Notes: generated by a model from the sequence alone, not told the origin. A stretch of 6,256 nucleotides of DNA from Bacteroidota bacterium (GCA_024280815.1 JAJRPL010000278.1:1-6256), one strand, 5' to 3'. Counted from the stretch's first letter, positions 1 to 5,072 are shown. Made by a program: numbers and translations.

Positions 1-69
1 AGACCGGATTCGAACCGGCGACCCTCGGTACCACAAACCGATGCTCTAACCAACTGAGCTACAACCACC
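1..69 (-). tRNA. tRNA-His (anticodon GTG), 3' end cut off by the window edge
   Basis: Read on the minus strand, the sequence folds as a tRNA. The 5' acceptor strand GTGGTTG (68-62) is preceded by an extra G at 69, the G-1 typical of tRNA-His. The D-arm contains AGCTCAGTTGGTTAGAGC. The anticodon stem TCGGT/ACCGA (41-37 and 29-25) closes the loop TTGTGGT, which places anticodon GTG at plus positions 34-32. The T-arm has the TTCGAAT loop. The 3' acceptor strand and any CCA end lie outside the window. Its role is histidine delivery in translation. The upstream side (70-196) carries a promoter and a duplicated piece of the tRNA 5' end, described separately. Confidence 0.95.
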
Positions 70-150
70 ATTTTAATCTTTTTACTACTCTAAAAGTAGC
101 GAAGTTGCTTGTCCCGAGAATGAAATGATTCGGGGAGCTACAACCACCAT
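56..150. repeat. 16-bp direct repeat of the tRNA-His 5' end flanking a 63-bp insert
   Basis: The 16 bases GAGCTACAACCACCAT occur at 56-71, where they include the tRNA 5' end plus 2 nt of leader, and again at 135-150. Between them lie 63 bp (72-134) with two small inverted repeats: CTACT...AGTAG near 86-99 and TCCCGA...TCGGGG near 112-135. The layout resembles a short insertion that duplicated its target, or the stump of a second tRNA copy. The repeat is exact and ends abruptly on both sides. Confidence 0.8.
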
Positions 151-188
151 GATGCTTATCAATAAATTAAGTATTGTCTAAGCGGGTG

Positions 189-219
189 CAAATATAATCT
201 ATTTGCTCACTTCTTCAAA
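189..219 (-). promoter_or_regulatory. Bacteroidota-type promoter for tRNA-His
   Basis: On the minus strand there is TTTG (219-216), a 19-nt gap, then TATATTTG (196-189). This matches the Bacteroidota vegetative promoter (TTTG at -33, TAnnTTTG at -7) with good spacing. Transcription should begin near 180-185, giving a leader of roughly 110-115 nt before the mature tRNA 5' end at 69. That is long for a tRNA leader and includes the duplicated tRNA segment at 135-150. No other gene lies between this promoter and the tRNA. Confidence 0.7.
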
Positions 220-233
220 TAAAAAATATAATT

Positions 234-267
234 ATTGTAATTAAACATTTTATATCATCTACTTTTG
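234..267 (+). promoter_or_regulatory. Putative promoter of the ybdG-like gene
   Basis: TACTTTTG at 260-267 fits the Bacteroidota -7 box TAnnTTTG. A TTG at 234-236 lies 23 nt upstream, at the long end of the tolerated spacing. The box ends 20 nt before the ATG at 288, leaving a short AT-rich leader with no purine-rich Shine-Dalgarno sequence, which is normal in this phylum. Confidence 0.5.
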
Positions 268-287
268 CAGTAAATAACATAGCTAAA

Positions 288-1541
288 ATGAATGTAATTA
301 CCCATTTCATATACGATTATTTAGTAAAAACTGGAATAACAGAAACAAGTGCTCTGTATTTAAACATGATTATTCTTTTACTAATTGCTCTAGTAATTAT
401 TTTTATAATAGATTATGTGGTAAGAAGGATTTTAAGAAGTGTTGCTTCAAGAATATCTATTAAAACCAAGACCCATTTTGACGATATTTTAATTTCTAAT
501 AAAGTCCCGAGAAACATAGCACATATTGTACCGTTAACTATTGCATTAAAATTTCTTCCTATAGTTTTTTCGGACTTTCAATATTTAGAAAATATCGTAG
601 AAAAATTATTACAAGTATTTGGGGTTGTTTTAATATTATGGATAGTAAGAAGTATTCTTAATACTCTAAAAGGTTATTTTAAAACCTTACCTCGTTTAAA
701 AGACAAACCTATTGATAGTTATATTCAAGTATTTATGATATTTGCTTGGGTCGCTGGTTTTATGTTTTTCTTTGCAATAATAACGGGTATTTCTATCTGG
801 AAATTTCTCACTACACTAGGTGCTGCATCGGCAGTTATTATTTTAGTTTTTAGAGATACCATCATGGGTTTTGTTGCTAGTATTCAAGTATCAGTTAATG
901 ATATGGTACGCATTGGTGATTGGATTACTTTTGAAAAATATGGTGCCGATGGTGATGTTACTGAAATTACTTTAGCAACCGTAAAAGTCCAAAATTTTGA
1001 TAACACAATTACTACCATTCCTACTTATGCTTTGATTTCTGATTCTTTTAAAAATTGGAGAGGTATGACAAACTCTGATGGACGAAGAATTAAAAGAGCC
1101 TTAAATATTAAAATGGATAGTATTAAATATTTAACCGATAATGAGATTAACAAATTAGAAGATATTCAATTGATTTCTGAATATTTAAAAATGCGTCAGG
1201 ATAAAATTAAGTCTTACAATTCTAAAAATAGTATTGATAAAAAAATACTCTTAAACGGAAGGAATTTAACCAATATTGGTGTGTTTAGAAAATATACTGA
1301 AGAGTACATTAATAATCATTCAGGTATCAATAAAGATATGATGATTATGGTACGTCAGTTGGCACCAACAACACAAGGATTACCTATAGAGATTTATGCT
1401 TTTAGTGCTGATAAACGTTGGGAAAATTATGAATATATTATGGCTGATATTTTTGATCATTTATTAGCTGCTGTGCCCTATTTTGACTTAGAAATATTTG
1501 AATTGCCAAATAACTCAAGTTTTAAGAATTCTTTAGGTTAA
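288..1541 (+). CDS. ybdG: YbdG-type mechanosensitive channel of the MscS superfamily
   Basis: An inner-membrane channel that opens under membrane tension and releases solutes during osmotic downshock; E. coli YbdG is a miniconductance, osmoprotective member. This protein has 417 residues against about 415 in E. coli YbdG, so it is full length. Hydrophobic segments lie at about 24-46, 78-95, 104-126 and 146-167, followed by the pore helix at about 172-200 (FLTTLGAASAVIILVFRDT). The next part, NDMVRIGDWITFEKYGADGD (residues 204-223), is the start of the beta domain and closely resembles E. coli YbdG, as do VKVQNFDNTITTIPT, SDSFKNWRGM, GRRIKRA, MMIMVRQLAPTTQGLPIEIYAF and the ADIFDH stretch near the C-terminus. 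The gene stands alone with its own promoter; downstream is an unrelated transposase remnant. Channel family is certain; YbdG subgroup is very likely. Confidence 0.93.
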   Translation: MNVITHFIYDYLVKTGITETSALYLNMIILLLIALVIIFIIDYVVRRILRSVASRISIKTKTHFDDILISNKVPRNIAHIVPLTIALKFLPIVFSDFQYLENIVEKLLQVFGVVLILWIVRSILNTLKGYFKTLPRLKDKPIDSYIQVFMIFAWVAGFMFFFAIITGISIWKFLTTLGAASAVIILVFRDTIMGFVASIQVSVNDMVRIGDWITFEKYGADGDVTEITLATVKVQNFDNTITTIPTYALISDSFKNWRGMTNSDGRRIKRALNIKMDSIKYLTDNEINKLEDIQLISEYLKMRQDKIKSYNSKNSIDKKILLNGRNLTNIGVFRKYTEEYINNHSGINKDMMIMVRQLAPTTQGLPIEIYAFSADKRWENYEYIMADIFDHLLAAVPYFDLEIFELPNNSSFKNSLG

Positions 1542-1584
1542 TTTATCAGAAGGTTACAAACGGGACGTTCGCACTAGCAGGGGG

Positions 1585-1881
1585 AAATTTGCTTCTTACT
1601 GTGGTATAGCCCCTTTTCCTTATCAATCTGGTAGTAGTGTTAAAGGAAGAACCAAAGTCTCACATCTAGCAAATAAAAAACTCAAAGCTATTATTAATAT
1701 GTGTGCTACCTCTGCAATACAACACAGTCCTGAAATGAAATTATATTTTGAAAAAAGAGTATTGCAAGGTAAAAATAGAATGAGTACTATTAATATTATT
1801 AGAAACAAATTAGTTGCAAGAGTCTTTGCTGTTGTTAAAAAAGGAACTCCTTATGTGGATATCTTAAAATATGCTGCTTAA
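1585..1881 (+). pseudogene. IS110-family transposase, C-terminal remnant
   Basis: The frame gives 98 residues beginning KFASYCGIAPFPYQSGSSVKG and continuing RTKVSHLANKKLKAII to the end KLVARVFAVVKKGTPYVDIL. This is the C-terminal transposase domain of IS110-family enzymes (Transposase_20), with the characteristic YCG(I/L)APF...SG...G...VSHLANKKLK pattern. Intact enzymes have about 320-345 residues and an N-terminal RuvC-like DEDD domain; that domain and any start codon are missing here. The first in-frame ATG (1699) falls inside the domain. The homology begins at about 1585, directly after GC-richer repeat-like sequence (1559-1584). IS110 elements move with the help of a structured non-coding RNA; no room for it remains here. 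The remnant is therefore dead, and its transposition cannot be attributed to any nearby copy. Confidence 0.88.
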
Positions 1882-1936
1882 TCTGTGTTGATAAGTTTGT
1901 TAAATTTAACTTGTTTTAATCATAGAATACGGGGTT

Positions 1937-2197
1937 TTACTTCTCATAATGATATCGACAAGCAGCTATCAATACTTCTTTCTTTTCGTATTTATAAACT
2001 AATCTATGTTCAGAAGTTATTCGTCTTGACCAATAACTTCGTAAATCTCCTTTTAAAGCTTCTGGTTTTCCTATGCCCTCAAAAGGTGTTCGCATACAAC
2101 TTTTAATGAGTTCGTTAATTCGCTTTACTATTTTCTTATCGACTTTCTGCCAATACAAATAATCTTCCCAAGAAGCTTTAGACCAAGTTAATTTCAT
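1937..2197 (-). CDS. yoeB: YoeB-family toxin (ribosome-dependent mRNA interferase)
   Basis: An 86-residue protein closely matching E. coli YoeB (84 residues) along its full length: MKLTWSKASWEDYLYWQ, INELIK, RTPFEGIGKPE.LK, WSRRIT.EHRLVY and IAACRYHY. YoeB binds the ribosomal A site and cleaves mRNA there, stopping translation. The catalytic residues known from E. coli are all present at the same numbers: Glu46, Arg65, His83 and Tyr84. The toxin therefore looks active. It starts at 2197, directly after the antitoxin's TAA (2200-2198), so the two are translationally coupled as in other yefM-yoeB operons. Its 3' end converges on the IS110 remnant, with 55 bp between the two stop codons. The antitoxin gene upstream carries a nonsense codon, which makes an intact toxin here surprising. 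Confidence 0.95.
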   Translation of the reverse strand: MKLTWSKASWEDYLYWQKVDKKIVKRINELIKSCMRTPFEGIGKPEALKGDLRSYWSRRITSEHRLVYKYEKKEVLIAACRYHYEK

Positions 2198-2446
2198 TTA
2201 TTCAATTAAATCTTTTTGAACACCTTTACCTGCTTCTAATTCTTTGATAGAGTTTAATAAAATATCTCTATTTTTTCCTGTTAAAAGGTAAGTTGTTTCT
2301 TTTAATGAGTTGTATTCATCTAATGATATCAATACAAGGTCCTTACCGCTTTTACGTTTGATAATAATATCGCTTACATCATTTACTACTTTATCGAACC
2401 AATACTTTAGATTTGAACGAAAATCTGTATAATTAACTGTTTACAT
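2198..2446 (-). pseudogene. yefM: YefM/Phd-type antitoxin with a stop at codon 2
   Basis: On the minus strand, ATG (2446-2444) is followed at once by TAA (2443-2441). Then comes an uninterrupted frame of 80 residues, TVNYTDFRSNLKYWFDKV and onward through VSDIIIKRKSGKDLVLISLDE, YNSLKETTYLL, ending GKGVQKDLIE. This is the Phd/YefM fold: an N-terminal DNA-binding part, the I(I/V)KRK..KDLVLISLDEYNSLKET core, and a C-terminal toxin-binding tail. Relatives commonly start MQTVNYT or similar (recalled, not searched), so CAA (Gln2) changed to TAA is the simplest explanation. No in-frame ATG or GTG follows; the first TTG is at about codon 39 and would drop the DNA-binding half. YefM normally neutralises YoeB and represses the operon. 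Readthrough, a non-standard start codon or a sequencing error could each keep it alive. The family call is firm; its coding status is open. Confidence 0.85.
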
Positions 2447-2450
2447 AATA

Positions 2451-2458
2451 CAAAGATA
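2451..2458 (-). promoter_or_regulatory. -7 box of the yefM-yoeB operon
   Basis: The minus strand reads TATCTTTG at 2458-2451, a perfect TAnnTTTG box. It ends only 4 nt before the nominal ATG at 2446, so the transcript would begin at or just around the start codon and be leaderless or nearly so. The operator palindromes (2465-2488) lie immediately upstream, across the spacer and toward -33, where a bound repressor would block RNA polymerase. Confidence 0.65.
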
Positions 2459-2464
2459 CTAAAA

Positions 2465-2488
2465 AAAAGTACTTAAAAAAGTACTTTT
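2465..2488. promoter_or_regulatory. Paired GTAC palindromes, probable YefM-YoeB operator
   Basis: AAAAGTACTT (2465-2474), a 4-bp AAAA spacer, then AAGTACTTTT (2479-2488) form a perfect inverted repeat. Each half also carries its own palindrome, AAGTACTT, and the two GTAC cores are exactly 12 bp apart. E. coli YefM-YoeB is known to bind paired palindromes with a TGTACA core and the same 12-bp spacing, so the geometry matches although the flanking bases differ. The position just upstream of the -7 box fits autorepression. Confidence 0.7.
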
Positions 2489-2570
2489 AGTATTAATCTT
2501 ACTATACAATTATGAGAACTAACGTGAGTTTGAGGTAAAAATATGGACAACAAGACAACCATAGCGGGAC

Positions 2571-2610
2571 GCTACCGAATCCCGATACTTCGGGAATAAC
2601 TTGTGGTAGC
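2571..2610. repeat. Nested hairpin element
   Basis: Outer inverted repeat GCTACC (2571-2576) and GGTAGC (2605-2610) encloses an inner hairpin TCCCGA-TACT-TCGGGA (2580-2595). The right end, AACTTGTGGTAGC (2598-2610), is identical to the right arm of the hairpin at 2889-2909 plus its flank, so this looks like part of the same repeat family with another small hairpin inside. Confidence 0.5.
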
Positions 2611-2635
2611 AGTATACTTTTCTTAGCTTACGCTG

Positions 2636-2656
2636 CCGCCAGTTTGCAACTGGTGG
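2636..2656. repeat. 21-bp hairpin repeat, copy 1
   Basis: Arms CCGCCAGTT (2636-2644) and AACTGGTGG (2648-2656) with a 3-nt loop TGC; eight of nine positions are Watson-Crick pairs and the third is a G-T wobble. It shares architecture and flanks (ACGC on the left) with copies at 2685-2705 and 2889-2909. The stretch ACTTTTCTTA...CTTACGC precedes copies 1 and 2 at the same distance, so these two lie in imperfect tandem units of about 50 bp (from about 2614 and about 2665). Confidence 0.7.
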
Positions 2657-2684
2657 TAACAATAGACTTTTCTTAACACTTACG

Positions 2685-2705
2685 CCACTAGTCACAGACT
2701 AGCGG
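2685..2705. repeat. 21-bp hairpin repeat, copy 2
   Basis: Arms CCACTAGTC (2685-2693) and GACTAGCGG (2697-2705) with loop ACA; eight of nine positions pair and the third is an A-C on this strand, which becomes a G-T wobble on the other strand. The arm sequence differs from copies 1 and 3 at two paired positions, with both sides changed together. It lies directly upstream of the regulator remnant at 2717. Confidence 0.7.
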
Positions 2706-2716
2706 GAGTGGGGGAA

Positions 2717-2860
2717 GGTATTAATGCATCATTTGATAAAAAAACAGTAAAACGCCTGCAAGATATTCTTAATCTTGATAAAGAAACGCAACAAGTTTTG
2801 TTTAGATTGATTGATACCATGATTAGAGATACCAATGCTAAAAAAGCGTATGCTTCTTAA
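2717..2860 (+). pseudogene. C-terminal remnant of a probable XRE/HTH-type regulator
   Basis: The frame encodes 47 residues (GINASFDKKTVKRLQDILNL, then DKETQQVLFRLIDTMIRDTN and the end AKKAYAS). The pattern DKKTxKRLxxIxxLxxxxxxxLFxLIDxxIRDxxAKxAYA resembles the helical tail that follows the helix-turn-helix domain in small XRE-family regulators of Bacteroidota, as I recall it; no search was possible. The DNA-binding part is absent: upstream lies hairpin repeat sequence, and the frame has no ATG before the stop at 2663-2665, only a GTG at 2708. A real 50-residue gene starting at that GTG is possible but less likely than a fragment. Its codon use looks like ordinary coding sequence, unlike the GC-richer repeats on both sides. 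Confidence 0.5.
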
Positions 2861-2888
2861 AAATAACTCATCTCTCTGCTGGTACACG

Positions 2889-2909
2889 CCACAAGTTAAA
2901 AACTTGTGG
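2889..2909. repeat. 21-bp hairpin repeat, copy 3
   Basis: Arms CCACAAGTT (2889-2897) and AACTTGTGG (2901-2909) form a perfect 9-bp stem with loop AAA. The left flank is ACGC overlapping the arm, as in copies 1 and 2, and the right flank GTAGC leads straight into the direct repeats at 2908-2971. Confidence 0.7.
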
Positions 2910-2971
2910 TAGCGACCGTGTTATTCTAGCGGGAGCTGGTAGCGACCGTAGCTATTCTAGCGGGAGCTGGT
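2908..2971. repeat. Two head-to-tail copies of a 30-31 bp repeat
   Basis: GGTAGCGACCGT ... ATTCTAGCGGGAGCT occurs at 2908-2937 and again at 2938-2968, followed by a third GGT. The copies differ only in the centre (GTT against AGCT). Related pieces (AGCGGGA, GAGCTGGTG) recur at 2563-2569, 2702-2707 and 3013-3021. The GTAG and GGAG tetranucleotides next to palindromes are reminiscent of REP elements handled by REP-associated tyrosine transposases, but no such transposase gene is in the window. Confidence 0.75.
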
Positions 2972-2996
2972 GACTTTCGCACAGCAACATCGTTTA

Positions 2997-3428
2997 TTAT
3001 TTTGACTTCGCAGAGCTGGTGTAATTATCATTTTTAACCTTTAAATAGTATGAATTTTTCAGATTTATATTTGAAAATATTTTAACATTTGAAAATATTT
3101 TTTCTATTTCAAAAGTGACATACATTAAAGATTCTTCATTAACATAATAATCTTCACTATAAACCAAATCTCTGTCGATAAAAAAATTTGAAAATTCTAT
3201 CCTAGAGCCATTTTCAATTTTCCATTTACCTGAATTCTTATAAATAAATCGTCCGTTTGAAGTATAAATTTTTCTTTCATATCTAAATCTATTCATTAAA
3301 ATTAGGGAGTCAATAGTGTTTTCATTATTTACAATAACATATAGACCATTAACTTTAGATTTATCAACACCACAACTAAAAAACAAAATGGTAATAAATA
3401 AATAAAAAAAATATTTTGTTTTACTCAT
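2997..3428 (-). CDS. Small lipoprotein, candidate immunity protein of the RHS tip
   Basis: I do not recognise a named family. From the ATG at 3428 the protein has 143 residues. It starts MSKTKYFFYLFITILFFSCG: a lysine, a hydrophobic stretch at 6-17, then Cys19, fitting a lipoprotein signal with a loose lipobox (LFFSC). The mature part is short and probably beta-rich, with NGLYVIVNNENTIDSLIL and GRFIYKNSGKWKIENGSRIE, like small Bacteroidota lipoproteins with repeated G.W/G.Y turns. The start overlaps the end of the RHS gene by 8 nt (ATGATGAGTAA), so the two are coupled. A gene in this position after a polymorphic toxin is commonly the immunity gene; here that is inference only. A frame open to an earlier ATG at 3452 would run deeper into the RHS gene and put extra residues before the signal. 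The last residues (about TSSAKSK) lie in repeat-like DNA, so the native C-terminus may have been replaced. Confidence 0.7.
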   Translation of the reverse strand: MSKTKYFFYLFITILFFSCGVDKSKVNGLYVIVNNENTIDSLILMNRFRYERKIYTSNGRFIYKNSGKWKIENGSRIEFSNFFIDRDLVYSEDYYVNEESLMYVTFEIEKIFSNVKIFSNINLKNSYYLKVKNDNYTSSAKSK

Positions 3429-4296
3429 CATGAGAAATTTCATAAAGTTCAAAATTATTTTTTAATTGTTCTTTACTAATAAGATACATATAAGTTTGAA
3501 AAGTTGTTGATTTAGGTATGTTTTTACCTGATACTCTAGAAATATTTTTTTCCTTTCCATCAAATGGGTTTATTGTCCACGAACTTATTGTTTTACTATC
3601 ATGAACAAGAACTAGCACATGACTATTCAAATTATATATACTAACATTAGCCTTTCCAATGAAATGTTCTGTATCCCATATTAAAGTTCTCATTATTCCA
3701 AATATACCAAAACTTCCTGTAAAAAGAGTGTTTTTTTCTCCATTACTATAATATTTTTCCGTTGCTTTGAAAACTTGATACGTACCTTTAACCCCACCAT
3801 CAATAAAGTTATCATTTGGATTAATCATTTTATGGTCATAGCCATAAATTAAACTTTTCTCTGGTCCAGTTCCTGTTCTCCATTCTTTACAAAGGCCTTG
3901 AAAATTCGTATCTCCATCTCTATGAGCATACCCCCTAATGATATCTTCTCCTCCTGAAATCATTGTTGAAAATTCAGTTCCTATAAGCTGAATTTTTGTA
4001 TCTCCATTTTCTTGATGAAAGAAATTTAACACATCACCTCCTAAATTACTAAGCCAATTCCCATCTTTATCATATTCATCAAAAAACTTACCTCCATCAG
4101 GGTCAATACCATTAACAGGATTATTCCCCATCCCCAAATAAGGAGAAGCATATTGCCCTGCTGGGTCAGTTGTTAACCAACGCCCAATCCTACCATCCCA
4201 AAGCCTTCGCTGAAAGGCTTCTTTACCTGTTTCAGTATCTTTTTCTTGCCCTTGAAAGGCATATCTATAGGTTTCACCCCCTGCTGATGCGAGCAT
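3421..4296 (-). CDS. Orphan RHS core with a polymorphic C-terminal domain
   Basis: 291 residues. Residues 9-69 are the RHS repeat-associated core of Bacteroidota YD-repeat proteins: YRYAFQGQEKDTETG.EAFQ, RLWDGRIGRWLTTDPAGQY, SPYLGMGNNPVNGIDPDGG. PVNGIDPDG fits the PxxxxDPxG signature where RHS proteins cut themselves to free their C-terminal toxin. Residues 70-291 are the variable tip. It contains EWRTGTGPEKS (138-148), EHFIGKANVSIY (210-221), a strand-rich stretch HVLVLVHDSKTISSWTINP and TTFQTYMYLI. I recall similar tips on other Bacteroidota RHS proteins but know no function. Complete RHS proteins exceed 1000 residues with many YD repeats; here these and any signal peptide are absent, so this is a 5'-truncated or displaced tip. 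The upstream frame is open only to about 4344, and the start (4296) is 38 bp after the bshB1 stop on the same strand, with no TAnnTTTG box between. Expression would depend on read-through or on recombination into a full RHS gene. Confidence 0.8.
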   Translation of the reverse strand: MLASAGGETYRYAFQGQEKDTETGKEAFQRRLWDGRIGRWLTTDPAGQYASPYLGMGNNPVNGIDPDGGKFFDEYDKDGNWLSNLGGDVLNFFHQENGDTKIQLIGTEFSTMISGGEDIIRGYAHRDGDTNFQGLCKEWRTGTGPEKSLIYGYDHKMINPNDNFIDGGVKGTYQVFKATEKYYSNGEKNTLFTGSFGIFGIMRTLIWDTEHFIGKANVSIYNLNSHVLVLVHDSKTISSWTINPFDGKEKNISRVSGKNIPKSTTFQTYMYLISKEQLKNNFELYEISHDE

Positions 4297-4334
4297 TATG
4301 TTTGTATTTATCTTTGAAACTGTAAAAACTAAAC

Positions 4335-5051
4335 TCAGATCAAATCATCCAAACTATCAACAGCCACATAACGCTCAACTGTAAAGCCTTCAGCAGCATC
4401 AACACCTATCAATCGTCCTAAGTCTTGTGCTCTATAGCTAATACTATCTAAAAAGTTTTTACTAGTTATGGGCGAAATTGGTTCTTTACTCTTTTTATCA
4501 TAAAATTGAGAACTGTACGCCAATACAGCTTTCATTTTTTTATCTAGAAAACCAGACACATCCACAACAAAATCGGGTTCAATGTTTTTCCATTGTATAT
4601 AATGATATACATGTTTTGGTCGCCAAGCTTCTTGTGGCTTCCCTCCTATGCTAGTTTCTATTTTTCGTAAGCCTGATAAAAAACAGGCATCACTAACAAG
4701 CTGACTACCTTTAGCATGATCTATATGTCTATCATCTATCGCATTACACAACACAATTTCTGGTTGGTATTTGCGTATCATTTCTATGACTTTTAATTGA
4801 TGTTCTTTATCATTAACAAAAAAACCATCCGCAAAAGCTAAGTTTTCTCGAACTGTAACACCTAAAATTTTTGCAGCATTAGCAGCTTCTTGATCTCTAA
4901 TTTCTGCTGAGCCTCTTGTACCTAATTCTCCTCTAGTTAAATCTATGATGCCTACTTTTTTCCCAGCAGCAATCTCTTTGGCTATAGTTGCTCCACAACC
5001 TAATTCTACATCGTCTGGGTGTGCTCCTATGGCGAGTATATCTAGTTTCAT
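4335..5051 (-). CDS. bshB1: Bacillithiol biosynthesis deacetylase BshB1
   Basis: A 238-residue zinc hydrolase of the LmbE/PIG-L family. BshB removes the acetyl group from N-acetylglucosaminyl malate, the second step of bacillithiol synthesis; the product GlcN-malate is then joined to cysteine by BshC. Start is ATG at 5051, because MKLDILAIGAHPDDVELGCG is the usual N-terminus of the family; the frame continues 23 codons upstream but through non-conserved, AT-rich promoter DNA. Zinc ligands are visible: His11 and Asp14 in AHPDD, and His112 in DDRHIDH. Asp13 is the likely general base. Also typical are DLTRGELGTRGS (37-48), EAANAAKILGV and VERYVAVDSLDDLI near the end. Cytoplasmic. It is divergent from the MarR gene with 99 bp between starts, and the RHS tip follows on the same strand. 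BshB1 rather than another LmbE enzyme is very likely from the overall pattern. Confidence 0.92.
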   Translation of the reverse strand: MKLDILAIGAHPDDVELGCGATIAKEIAAGKKVGIIDLTRGELGTRGSAEIRDQEAANAAKILGVTVRENLAFADGFFVNDKEHQLKVIEMIRKYQPEIVLCNAIDDRHIDHAKGSQLVSDACFLSGLRKIETSIGGKPQEAWRPKHVYHYIQWKNIEPDFVVDVSGFLDKKMKAVLAYSSQFYDKKSKEPISPITSKNFLDSISYRAQDLGRLIGVDAAEGFTVERYVAVDSLDDLI

Positions 5052-5072
5052 AAATATATAAATTATTAAGTT

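Noticed and set aside
1623..1808. Open frame of 61 codons on the minus strand
   Set aside because: It lies opposite the IS110 remnant, whose frame has clear family similarity; the minus frame is a hydrophobic shadow of AT-rich coding sequence.
1899..1910. 12-bp palindrome GTTAAATTTAAC between the IS110 remnant and yoeB
   Set aside because: AT-rich palindromes of this size are expected by chance here; no T-run follows to make a terminator, and I could not pair it with another IS end.
1882..1936. Guide (bridge) RNA of the IS110 element
   Set aside because: Only 55 bp remain between the transposase stop and yoeB, too short, and the upstream side of the element is gone.
1885..2106. Open frame of 73 codons on the plus strand
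   Set aside because: Antisense to yoeB, which is unmistakable; no similarity or promoter of its own.
2541..2600. Short frame beginning ATGGACAAC in the region before the hairpins
   Set aside because: Runs 18 codons into the hairpin repeat and stops; no similarity or start signal.
2908..2971. CRISPR-like repeat
   Set aside because: Only two copies, directly adjacent with no spacer of 30-40 bp between them, and no cas genes.
3429..3452. Longer lipoprotein start at 3452
   Set aside because: Adds eight residues before the signal peptide and a deeper overlap with the RHS gene; ATG at 3428 gives a normal signal and an 8-nt overlap. The ATG at 3431 remains possible.
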